Origin: Nitrososphaerota archaeon
GTDB taxonomy: Archaea; Thermoproteota; Nitrososphaeria; Nitrososphaerales; UBA57
Length of the DNA stretch: 64,000 nucleotides
Assembly: GCA_024860875.1 (NCBI GenBank)
Contig: JACPSZ010000017.1
Location: 1 to 64,000 of the forward strand
Reading direction: 5' to 3'
Positions within the stretch are counted from its first letter, which is position 1; the number at the start of each line of letters is the position of its first letter. A program made the position numbers and the translations under genes. The notes below the pieces were generated by a model. The model was not told where the DNA came from. It saw nothing but the letters and a program-made list of their open reading frames with translations, and made no database searches. Shown here in pieces: positions 28,498-37,226 of the stretch.

Positions 28498-29478
28498 GTG
28501 TCAGAAGTTTCGGGCTTGATGTGGGTCGAGAAGTATAGACCGATGAGGCTGCAGGATGTTATTAATCAAAAGGCCATAGTCGAAAGACTCTTCTCTCTTG
28601 TAAAGTCTCCTGCGTCCATGCCTCACTTGCTCTTTGCTGGCCCTCCGGGTACGGGGAAGACTACCTGCGCCCTTGTCCTTGCTAGGACTATTCTTGGGGA
28701 GCCTTGGAGGGATTATACTTTGGAGCTCAACGCTTCTGACGAAAGAGGTATCAACACTGTCAGGGAGAGGGTAAAGACCTTTGCGAGGTATGCTGCTCAG
28801 GACATCGACATTCCGTTCAGGATAATAATTCTTGACGAAGCAGATGAAATGACGAACGATGCCCAGACAGCATTGAGGAGAATCATGGAAGAGACCTCAA
28901 GGTTCACGAGGTTCAATTTAGTTTGCAATTACAGTTCAGGGATCATCGAACCAATACAGAGCAGGTGTGCCGTCTTCAGGTTTTCTAGGTTAGCGGAGAA
29001 AGATGTAGTGTCCTATTTGGGATTGATATGCAAGAAGGAGAAGATCAAGCACGATGAGGAGGCACTGTCAAAGGTCTTCGAATCAACCAATGGGGACCTG
29101 AGGCATGCTATCAACCTCCTTCAAGCATGTTCTATTATTGGCGATGTGACACTTGAAAATGTCGAAAAGACTGCGGGAATCTCCAGCAAAAACAAGGTTG
29201 CTGAAGTCGTGAATTTAGCTTTGAAGGGTGATTTCAAGGAGGCACGCAACAAACTAGTTGTACTGACAGGAGTTTATGGCCTTTCAGAGAGGGACTTTCT
29301 AAAGTACGCTACCGAAGAAGTATTCAAGTTAGCACTTCCGAATACCGATCAGGCTGCAGAAGCCCTTGCAAAGTTCGATTATAGATTAATTGTTGGAGCG
29401 CACCCAGACATTCAACTGGCGGCGTTGCTTGCAGAGCTAGGACGAATAGGGAAGGAAGCTGGCTTTAAGGGCAAGTAA
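28498..29478 (+). CDS. rfcS: Replication factor C small subunit
   Basis: WVEKYRPMRLQDVINQ, LLFAGPPGTGKTTCALVLAR, IILDEADEMTNDAQTALRRIME, FNLVCNYSSGIIEPIQSRCAVFRF. Confidence 0.96.
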   Translation: MSEVSGLMWVEKYRPMRLQDVINQKAIVERLFSLVKSPASMPHLLFAGPPGTGKTTCALVLARTILGEPWRDYTLELNASDERGINTVRERVKTFARYAAQDIDIPFRIIILDEADEMTNDAQTALRRIMEETSRFTRFNLVCNYSSGIIEPIQSRCAVFRFSRLAEKDVVSYLGLICKKEKIKHDEEALSKVFESTNGDLRHAINLLQACSIIGDVTLENVEKTAGISSKNKVAEVVNLALKGDFKEARNKLVVLTGVYGLSERDFLKYATEEVFKLALPNTDQAAEALAKFDYRLIVGAHPDIQLAALLAELGRIGKEAGFKGK

Positions 29479-29501
29479 GCTCATTTAGAGTGTTTTGGCA
29501 C

Positions 29502-29669
29502 ATGGGCGAGCTGCGCTTCTGCAACCACTGTCTGCAGAGAGTCGAACATGAAATTCTTGAAGATCCTAACATAACGATGCGGAAGGCAAAAGCGTTCTAC
29601 CAGTGCACGAATTGTGGACGTAAAAGCTGGAAGAGGCACCTCCGCCCCTCTTCAGAAATAAGCTATTAG
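29502..29669 (+). CDS. Small zinc-ribbon protein
   Basis: MGELRFCNHCLQRVEHEILEDPNITMRKAKAFYQCTNCGRKSWKRHLRPSSEISY; two CxxC; 55 aa so absent from the ORF track. Confidence 0.7.
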   Translation: MGELRFCNHCLQRVEHEILEDPNITMRKAKAFYQCTNCGRKSWKRHLRPSSEISY

Positions 29670-29706
29670 GGCAATTTAGAAGAGGTTGAACGTATTTACT
29701 ATGTAG

Positions 29707-30555
29707 TTAGCGGTTGATCCTGACAATTTTCCATTCTATTTGGAGCTTATCCTTGGCGTAAAGCTTCAGGGCCCTTACGAGTACATTCGCTTCGACTCTT
29801 TTACCTCTCTTCACTATGGTTTCCAAGGATTCGCCCGGTTTTACATGGAAGGCCTCCTGCCAGATAATGGGGCCTTCATCGAGCTCCCATGTTGCGAAGT
29901 GAGCTGTACAGCCAATTACCCTAGCACCTCTTTCATATGCTTGAACGTATGCAGAAGCACCCGGAAAAGCGGGCAACAATGAAGGGTGTATGTTGATAAT
30001 TCTGTTCGGATACCTCCATATGAAGTTAGGTGAAAGTATCTTCATATACCTAGCCAAGGCTATGAAATCAATTCTACATTCCTCTAAGAGCTTTAACATT
30101 CGCATCTCTCTCTTTCCCTCCTCCTGATCATTTACGAGATGGAATGGTATCGAGGCCTTCTCAGCGATCTTCATACATTCTGTAGAACTCCCTATCATCA
30201 CAGGTATCTCGACCCGGAGCCGTCCTGAAGCCTGCTCTCTCAAAATAGCTTTAAGACAATGAATCTCTTTGCTGACAAGAACAGCCATTCTCTTAAGAGT
30301 TCCTGATCCTCTTAACCTAGAGCCTATCTCCAGATTGAGTTCTTTTGCAAGACTTTCAAGCCCTCTTTCGAGATATTCTTCAGAAGGCAGTGACTCGAAT
30401 GACGCTTCTAGTTGCATTCCGAAGATGCCCTTGACCACGTTCTGGTTTATCGCTTCTATGTTGCCGCCGTTTTTAAAGATGAACGAGGTTATCGCTGAAA
30501 CTATACCCTCTCTATCTGGGCCTACCACTGTAAGATCTACTAGGGTCTTGTGCAT
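29707..30555 (-). CDS. purU: Formyltetrahydrofolate deformylase-like (ACT + formyltransferase)
   Basis: DLTVVGPDREGIVSAITSFIFKNGGNIEAINQNV; LARYMKILSPNFIWRYPNRIINIHPSLLPAFPG. Confidence 0.92.
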   Translation of the reverse strand: MHKTLVDLTVVGPDREGIVSAITSFIFKNGGNIEAINQNVVKGIFGMQLEASFESLPSEEYLERGLESLAKELNLEIGSRLRGSGTLKRMAVLVSKEIHCLKAILREQASGRLRVEIPVMIGSSTECMKIAEKASIPFHLVNDQEEGKREMRMLKLLEECRIDFIALARYMKILSPNFIWRYPNRIINIHPSLLPAFPGASAYVQAYERGARVIGCTAHFATWELDEGPIIWQEAFHVKPGESLETIVKRGKRVEANVLVRALKLYAKDKLQIEWKIVRINR

Positions 30556-30831
30556 TCGTCCCGCCCTCGCTGACTGAAGTTCCCCATACTGTGGTTATCT
30601 GTTTTGCTATACAGGTTCTGTTGACCTGCTCTGACACAGGTATCATTAGCTAGTCCCCCTATACTAGGGGAGTCACACAGGCGGGGGTTTGTTAGGTAAG
30701 TGTCTCAGTGTTGTCTGAACGTCAGGACAAGTTAACAGAACCCTAATGCAAGTCTTAACGTCTTGGTCATGAGTATAAGTTAACTGGCCTAGGAAATTGG
30801 TCCAAGAATTCAGTCAGTTTGCCTGATTGTT

Positions 30832-31392
30832 TTAAAGGAGTATTGGCTTCGGAGTTTTTGTCCTGATAATTTCCGCTACTCCTTCTCTAAGCTTCCCCAA
30901 GTCGATTCCTTCGTAGAACCTGTCGTGCCATTTCAGCCTTGATTGATATCTTTGCAGCATCGAGATAGCAACATCTGCTTCGTTCTTCTGGAAGTGAACA
31001 AAAGCTGCACACACAAGAATTATAGCCTGCACAAGAGTTTTCTCGTCGCCCTTCAAGACTCGCCACAAATTCTCCAGAATCTCATGGCATTCCCAGTATC
31101 TTTCATGGTTGAATAGGTGCTTGGCTTCTATGATTGTTTTGGCCTTGTTTGGTACTGTTGAAGGGAGGTCTAATCGTTTTACCGTTAATATCTTTGCAAT
31201 TTTTGAGAATGTATACTGTGCATCATTCAGTTCATCCATATTCTTGGCGAAGAGGTCGAATTCTAATGCCTTGTTTGTAACCCTCAGGTTCCCGACCTTG
31301 CCGTTTTGCACCAACTGCTGTATCTCGCGCTGTTTTTTCATCGAGTCTTTCGGCTTTATTTTGTCATTCTCAAGGCGAATAAGAAATCGCAA
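30832..31392 (-). CDS. DUF309-like protein
   Basis: AKHLFNHERYWECHEILENLWRVLKGDEKTLVQAIILVCAAFVHFQKN. Confidence 0.8.
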   Translation of the reverse strand: MRFLIRLENDKIKPKDSMKKQREIQQLVQNGKVGNLRVTNKALEFDLFAKNMDELNDAQYTFSKIAKILTVKRLDLPSTVPNKAKTIIEAKHLFNHERYWECHEILENLWRVLKGDEKTLVQAIILVCAAFVHFQKNEADVAISMLQRYQSRLKWHDRFYEGIDLGKLREGVAEIIRTKTPKPILL

Positions 31393-31959
31393 TCAAATCC
31401 TCCGCACTATGAAGACGACTCTCTGCAGGAAGGTTATCAAAGCTAGAATTAGTACTATTACAACGCCCCAATAAACTAGCCCTACAATGCTAAAGATTAC
31501 GAGTGCAAGTATCCTTTCAGGCCGCTCTCCAACTCCTACTCCACCTAAAGTTAGACCGAGAGATTCTCCTTTTGCTCTGGTATAGCTGACGAGCAAGGAG
31601 AAAGCAAGTGCAAGAATCACCAAATACCCATCAACAGTATTGCTGATTAAGATTCCTGCAAATACTGCAACTTCAGAAACTCTATCAGCTGTTGAATCCA
31701 AAAATGCTCCAGATTTTGTTACCCTGTTCGTTGCCTTTGCAACTGCTCCATCCACAATGTCTAATGCTCCTCCAAGAAGTAGAACCAGACCTGCTAACAG
31801 GAAACCTCCTTCAATGTATCCAGCATAGATTGCCCCAGCTACTGCAGAAACTAACAACCCCAAAAATGTCCAGAAGTTTGGAGGGAGGCCTGTCTTCCCT
31901 AGCCCTTTGCCTACTGACAATACCATAGGCGCAATTGCATTTCTGAGCCTGTCGAGCAA
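31393..31959 (-). CDS. CDP-alcohol phosphatidyltransferase family
   Basis: GGALDIVDGAVAKATNRVTKSGAFLDSTADRVSE approximates DGx2ARx8Gx3Dx3D; TM helices. Confidence 0.88.
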   Translation of the reverse strand: MLDRLRNAIAPMVLSVGKGLGKTGLPPNFWTFLGLLVSAVAGAIYAGYIEGGFLLAGLVLLLGGALDIVDGAVAKATNRVTKSGAFLDSTADRVSEVAVFAGILISNTVDGYLVILALAFSLLVSYTRAKGESLGLTLGGVGVGERPERILALVIFSIVGLVYWGVVIVLILALITFLQRVVFIVRRI

Positions 31960-32045
31960 CTCTAGCCCTTACTCCCAACCAAATATTATTTAATCAATAG
32001 GGAATTACTGCATAATCGTTCTATGCGTCTTCCAACCCCAAAGCC

Positions 32046-32401
32046 TTGAGGACTGGCCTTAGTTTAGAACTAGCCCCTCAAGTTCTGCTGAATGGTTTAG
32101 CTTGGACTAACGGGATCGTTGTGGATAGTAAAGAGAACGTATTCTTTGCCGATTATTTCACTAGCGTGTACATGCTTCCTGCTGGAGCTAGCACATATTC
32201 GACTGTAGCAACAGAAGGCTCGTCCAAAGTTTTGCTTGTGATAGATAGCGAAGGGAGTCTGTATTATAACGACAATATCGGAGGGTTATCTGGAAGAGTC
32301 CTGTACTTGGACCCATTGCCGTTCCCCAGTTTTGGTTCAGCCCAATTCTATTAGCTCCTGTGATAGCACTTATCTATTTGATCAGGAAGCGTGGTCGCTA
32401 G
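32046..32401 (+). pseudogene. Remnant of secreted, C-terminally anchored beta-propeller (NHL-like) protein
   Basis: NGLAWTNGIVVDSKENVFFADYFTSVYMLPAG..., then frame change into KSPVLGPIAVPQFWFSPILLAPVIALIYLIRKRGR*; no N-terminus. Confidence 0.6.
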
Positions 32402-32440
32402 GGTCAAGATCCCAAAAGACGTCGAAATTGGAACTATTGA

Positions 32441-33172
32441 TTGAGCCAGTTTATTAGGCAAAGCGTATGGTCAGTCTTGATGGAAAAGGTGAAGAAGGAA
32501 GGTAAGCGATGGAAGGTCTTTGGGATAATTCTCGCTGTCTGGATTGTAATCACGGGTGGGGGTTATTTTGCCTACGAAACAAGCAGACAACCGAACATAC
32601 AGCCTACGTCTTTTCAGTTCCAGACTGTTAATGATCCAAAAGTCGCACGAGTCGTTAACCAGGGACTAGTTAGAGAGTTCAGTTCGTTCGATTATGCGGC
32701 CCAAGTTCCTGGAAAATACATGCTTGTGTTTACAAACCCTGCTCCGATCCTTTCTTCCAAAACCGTCTCACTGTCTTACGCCGCTGGAGAGCAGAGCAAA
32801 TCGATTAGTATTGAGCTCAAGTTTAGTACTCCAAATCCTGCGTTGATTGAAGTGGATTTGTCCAAAGGTCAAAGACTCCAAGGGAACTTTAGGGTAACTA
32901 GTGTTGGACTCGACATAAATGCAGGTGTTGATTTTGAAATCCTAGGATCTATATGCAGCCAAGCAGTGTCATTCAAGTTCGAACTCGTTAACAGTGGGGA
33001 AGTAGATGGATACGCCACTATAGGACTTCTAGTCGATGGAGTTTCTTCTGAGTGGTCCAACAAATACTTTGTTAAGCAGGGTGAAATACTAGAGGAAAGT
33101 GGGGCCGTTATTTTGGATGATTGTCAGAAACATACGTACAAAATCGTCAACATTGAACAAAGCAAAGCCTGA
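32441..33172 (+). CDS. Hypothetical membrane-anchored extracellular protein
   Basis: N-terminal TM (WKVFGIILAVWIVITGGGYFAY), beta-rich remainder. Confidence 0.7.
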   Translation: MSQFIRQSVWSVLMEKVKKEGKRWKVFGIILAVWIVITGGGYFAYETSRQPNIQPTSFQFQTVNDPKVARVVNQGLVREFSSFDYAAQVPGKYMLVFTNPAPILSSKTVSLSYAAGEQSKSISIELKFSTPNPALIEVDLSKGQRLQGNFRVTSVGLDINAGVDFEILGSICSQAVSFKFELVNSGEVDGYATIGLLVDGVSSEWSNKYFVKQGEILEESGAVILDDCQKHTYKIVNIEQSKA

Positions 33173-33231
33173 GGTCCCTTGCCAGATTCTTAATAAATAG
33201 GATTTTATCTATTCGAAACAGTGTTGGGCTA

Positions 33232-33843
33232 ATGCCCAAACGCAAATTCCCCCAGGCTCTGGTCTTATTCGCCCCGTCGGCCCCGTTTTTGGTACTCACA
33301 GGTTTCCTTTCAGTATATCTATTTTACCTCGTGTTTACAGGACATCATGAGCTCCTTTCACCTGCCCTAGCTTTTGCTGGGGTGCCCTTGATTGTCATAT
33401 CGATACGTCTTCTCCCATATGACAGATTTGCACCAAAAAGATTCCTCGCTATTCATGCATTGCTGGTCGGTGGATACATGCTCGTGCTGAGCTCTCTTAA
33501 GACTGGGGTTCCGTTCACCTCCGTCACCTCTTTCGAAATGGGCTCATTCGCATTAATTTTCACAGGTTTTTTCCTAGCGAGAAAGGGGGAACCGTATCAG
33601 AATGTTTTGTTTTTCTCGGCAACCAGTACGTTATTTTTCTTCACGGCTGGTATTTTCTTGGCTCATAACGAGGTCCTTTATGTGCCCTCAAACATATCTG
33701 ACGGTCCAAATCTCGTGGTCGTATCTAATTCATTGATTCTTGTGGCTATGATGGACCTGTTGATTTTGGGATTTCAACTATATCTGATTCTATTTGAGAA
33801 CCTTCTGAAACTAAAGAAACCTCAGGAGGGGGAGAATCCATAA
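33232..33843 (+). CDS. Hypothetical polytopic membrane protein
   Basis: About six hydrophobic helices. Confidence 0.7.
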   Translation: MPKRKFPQALVLFAPSAPFLVLTGFLSVYLFYLVFTGHHELLSPALAFAGVPLIVISIRLLPYDRFAPKRFLAIHALLVGGYMLVLSSLKTGVPFTSVTSFEMGSFALIFTGFFLARKGEPYQNVLFFSATSTLFFFTAGIFLAHNEVLYVPSNISDGPNLVVVSNSLILVAMMDLLILGFQLYLILFENLLKLKKPQEGENP

Positions 33844-33939
33844 GCTGGTTTTAGCATCTGCCTATCAGCCGACGCTAATGTCCTCAAATGCTTATTTTCC
33901 GAGGCATAACTCCGATTCATAAAGAGTGATTTCTGAGCT

Positions 33940-34776
33940 TTGGGCTGGTATCAAGTGGAATTCCTGATAGAAGGGTATCTACTCCCCTTCCTCTTGGGGC
34001 ATCTTCAGGTATCGGAGATCATGCTTTTGGAACATGCCTCTACTGATACCGGGTCAACTGCTGATGGCAAACCAAGACAATATGCCCTAGGATTTGTGGC
34101 TGCTAATGATGGGCATGGGTTTTTCCAGTGTTTCCAGACGGCTACCGCATATTTGGAGTTCTTTCTCTTGATCTCTTCCTTCAGATTGGGACAACCATTC
34201 AAATTCCATACAGGAGCTGGGACTCCTTTGTCTGATCCCACAGCTCTCGGTAGGAGAAAAGTAACCTTCCCAAAATATGAGAAAGTCACTTTTCTGAATG
34301 AAACTCCTGATTCAGAACTTTCAGAACTTAGCAAAGAATTCTGCAAGCCAATATGGGAGGCAAGGGACCTCTTTCTGAAACTTGAGTCTGAGAAAGAATT
34401 GATAATGCAAAGCTCCTTGGGTTTGGCCCTCAGGTACTACGCAGCTGCTTTGCAAGCTGATTCAGAACGCCGACTTAGTGATGTAGTTATTGATTTGACT
34501 ATTGCAGCAGAGGCTCTATTTTCTACGGGAAGCAATTTCACTAGAAACCTTAAGGATCGTCTTTCGAAGTTCATCGAAGAAGATAAAGAGGCAAGGGCTG
34601 AGATTGGGAAAACAATAGGCAACTTCCTGAGAGTCAGAGGATTGATTGCACATGGAAACATGACTAAGATTCCTTTGAAGGACGTGCGGACCTTCAATCT
34701 GTACATTCGCAGGGGTGTCGAAAAGGCGTTGACCATGAAACTCTACACAAAAGAGCAGCTTGTTGCTTCCTCTTGA
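33940..34776 (+). CDS. HEPN (Apea-like) domain protein
   Basis: LGLALRYYAAALQADSERRLSDVVIDLTIAAEALFS...LSKFIEEDKEARAEIGKTIGNFLRVRGLIAHGN: HEPN-like helices and an RGLIAH (Rx4H-type) motif. Confidence 0.7.
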   Translation: MGWYQVEFLIEGYLLPFLLGHLQVSEIMLLEHASTDTGSTADGKPRQYALGFVAANDGHGFFQCFQTATAYLEFFLLISSFRLGQPFKFHTGAGTPLSDPTALGRRKVTFPKYEKVTFLNETPDSELSELSKEFCKPIWEARDLFLKLESEKELIMQSSLGLALRYYAAALQADSERRLSDVVIDLTIAAEALFSTGSNFTRNLKDRLSKFIEEDKEARAEIGKTIGNFLRVRGLIAHGNMTKIPLKDVRTFNLYIRRGVEKALTMKLYTKEQLVASS

Positions 34777-34870
34777 ATGCACGAATCGCTCCTGTCTAAT
34801 GCCTATTTGTGAATACCAGATCTCTTAGTCAAAAGTCTAACTTTCTTAGGTTGGGGCGAGGTTTATTAGA

Positions 34871-34892
34871 TGTCTTTAGCATGCTAAAGACA
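34871..34892. promoter_or_regulatory. Perfect 22-bp palindrome TGTCTTTAGCATGCTAAAGACA overlapping a start codon
   Basis: Direct reading; TGTCTTTAGCA/TGCTAAAGACA. Confidence 0.85.
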
Positions 34893-35062
34893 TGGGAAAA
34901 GAAAAGTGGAAAATCGTTTCTTGGGAAAGAGAAAAGAAAATTCGAAAGTCTAATGGAAAGACCTACGTTTATCGGTATAGGATAACTGAAGAAAGCCTAG
35001 GGCTAATCAGGATTGAAGAAAATGAGAAGGGTAGGTTGGGTAAGTCAACCCACCCTCTGTAA
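34892..35062 (+). CDS. Small basic hypothetical protein
   Basis: MGKEKWKIVSWEREKKIRKSNGKTYVYRYRITEESLGLIRIEENEKGRLGKSTHPL; 56 aa so absent from the ORF track. Confidence 0.55.
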   Translation: MGKEKWKIVSWEREKKIRKSNGKTYVYRYRITEESLGLIRIEENEKGRLGKSTHPL

Positions 35063-35116
35063 TTATGCAATAATCTCTTCTGGTCAAATATTATATATGC
35101 ACTCAAGCAAATCAGC

Positions 35117-35329
35117 GTGATTATGGGAAGGGTCGATAAGGGCGCACCTTGCTCTGTTCAAGGCTGCAAGAACCAAGCCGAGAGATCAATAAGCAAGAAC
35201 AACATGTCAGGATCAGACCTGAAAATTGGAGGAGAAGGAAGAAGAGTCTACCTCTGCAGAGACCATTACAAGCAGTGGAAGAAGGCTACCAAAGACTCCC
35301 GAAGCTTAGAAAGGGCAAGGTTTGGTTAG
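35117..35329 (+). CDS. Small Cys/His-containing protein (putative Zn-binding)
   Basis: KGAPCSVQGCKNQAERSI...VYLCRDHYKQWKK. Confidence 0.75.
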   Translation: MIMGRVDKGAPCSVQGCKNQAERSISKNNMSGSDLKIGGEGRRVYLCRDHYKQWKKATKDSRSLERARFG

Positions 35330-35336
35330 CTGCTAG

Positions 35337-37190
35337 ATGAAAATCCTCCAGCTGCACTCGGATTTCATAGAGTACAAACCGGTAAAGAAGGAGATAGAGG
35401 CTGCTGAGGATGCAAAGACAGATGCGGTAAGAATTGATGATGCACTTGTACTTCTTATTAGTGCAGAAGAGGGGGACGATAATTCAGTTCTGAACAGAGC
35501 TGTTGCAGAGCTTAAAGATTCCATTGCAAAACTCAAGGCTACGAAAGTTGTAATTTATCCGTATGCACATCTGAGCAGCAAACTTGCCCATCCAAATAAC
35601 GCACTAAAACTGCTGAAGCAGTTTGAATCGCTATGCGTTGAGCAGGGTATAGACGTACATAGAGCGCCATTCGGCTGGAACAAAGAATTTGCTATAAAAG
35701 TCAAAGGCCATCCCCTTGCAGAGTTATCAAGAAATTATGCGGCTGGAGAAAAAGTCGAAGACACAAGCCAAGCGCTAAAAGCCGAAGAAAAATTACACTC
35801 ATACTGGTACATTCTGACTCCGAATGGAGAATTGGTAGACTTCAAACAGTTCAACTTCTCACAGCACAAGCAATTAAAACTGCTTGCAGATTATGAAATC
35901 GAAAAATCGAGGGCTGTCCATCAAGCTCCTCCTCATGTAGAATTAATGAAGAGGCTCCAAATTGCAGACTACGAAGCAGGATCAGATCCAGGAAACATGC
36001 GCTACTACCCGAAGGGAAGATTGATAAAATCTTTGATCGAGCAATACGTCACTCAAAGGGTAAAGGAATACGGGGGCATTGAAGTCGAAACTCCAATAAT
36101 GTACGACTCGAATCATCCAAGCTTGGCAGACTATCTCAATAGATTTCCAGCAAGGCAATACAGAATCAAGTCAGAGGAGAAAGATCTCTTCCTCAGGTTC
36201 TCGGCATGCTTCGGGCAATTTTTGATGGTCAAGGATGCCCAATTCTCGTACAAACAATTACCTTTGAGAATTTATGAATTGACGCGCTACAGCTTCAGAA
36301 GAGAGAAGAGCGGTGAACTAGTCGGATTAAGAAGACTTAGAGCTTTTACTATGCCAGACTGCCATGCAATGTGCGCAGATCTAGAACAGGCAAAGAGCGA
36401 AGCCGAAGTCAGATTCAACCTCTCACAGAGCGTCCTGCAGGAGTTAGGGATTTCAAAGGATGATTACGAATTCGCTATAAGGTTCACGGACGACTTCTAC
36501 AAAGAGAACAAAGATTTCGTTCATTCATTGGTGAAGAGTTTTGGGAAACCAGCTCTAGTTGAAATGTGGAAGGAGCGCTTCTTCTACTTCACTTTCAAGT
36601 GGGAGTTCAACTTTGTAGACAATTTAGGTAAAGCCTCAGCATTATCAACAGATCAAATAGATGTTGAGAATGCTCATAGATACGGCATAACTTACGTCGA
36701 TCCACAGGGGAAGAAGAAAGAGCCGATAATACTGCACAACTCTCCCAGCGGGGCAGTCGAAAGAGTGATCTATGCTCTCCTCGAAAAGGCCGCAAGAAAT
36801 CAGCAACAAGGGAAGGTAGCTACCCTTCCCTTCTGGATGTGTGCAACTCAAGTCCGCCTGGTACCTTTGAACGACGGATTTCTCAACAGATCAATTGAAA
36901 GTGCTAAGGCGTTTGAGCAGAATAAGATAAGAGCAGACATTGATGACAGAGACGAATCTGTTGCAAAGAAGGTCAGAGATGCCGAGAAGGAATGGATACC
37001 TTTGATCATAGTGATAGGACAGAAGGAGGTCGAAAGTGGAAAATTCCAAGCCAGAGATAGGTTTCAGGGAAAGATGGTCGAATTCACTTTAGACTCTTTG
37101 ATTGCAGAATGCCAGAAAATGATTGTAGGAAAGCCGTACGCAACGCTCCCGCTTCCGAAGATGGTTTCTTTAAGACCGCTATTCGCCTAA
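35337..37190 (+). CDS. thrS: Threonyl-tRNA synthetase (archaeal type)
   Basis: MKILQLHSDFIEYKP N-terminal editing domain; DPGNMRYYPKGRLIKSLIEQYV; FLRFSACFGQFLM; WMCATQVRLVPL. Confidence 0.95.
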   Translation: MKILQLHSDFIEYKPVKKEIEAAEDAKTDAVRIDDALVLLISAEEGDDNSVLNRAVAELKDSIAKLKATKVVIYPYAHLSSKLAHPNNALKLLKQFESLCVEQGIDVHRAPFGWNKEFAIKVKGHPLAELSRNYAAGEKVEDTSQALKAEEKLHSYWYILTPNGELVDFKQFNFSQHKQLKLLADYEIEKSRAVHQAPPHVELMKRLQIADYEAGSDPGNMRYYPKGRLIKSLIEQYVTQRVKEYGGIEVETPIMYDSNHPSLADYLNRFPARQYRIKSEEKDLFLRFSACFGQFLMVKDAQFSYKQLPLRIYELTRYSFRREKSGELVGLRRLRAFTMPDCHAMCADLEQAKSEAEVRFNLSQSVLQELGISKDDYEFAIRFTDDFYKENKDFVHSLVKSFGKPALVEMWKERFFYFTFKWEFNFVDNLGKASALSTDQIDVENAHRYGITYVDPQGKKKEPIILHNSPSGAVERVIYALLEKAARNQQQGKVATLPFWMCATQVRLVPLNDGFLNRSIESAKAFEQNKIRADIDDRDESVAKKVRDAEKEWIPLIIVIGQKEVESGKFQARDRFQGKMVEFTLDSLIAECQKMIVGKPYATLPLPKMVSLRPLFA

Positions 37191-37226
37191 CCTCATTTTT
37201 AAGCACGAAATTTTAGGGGAAGTAAG

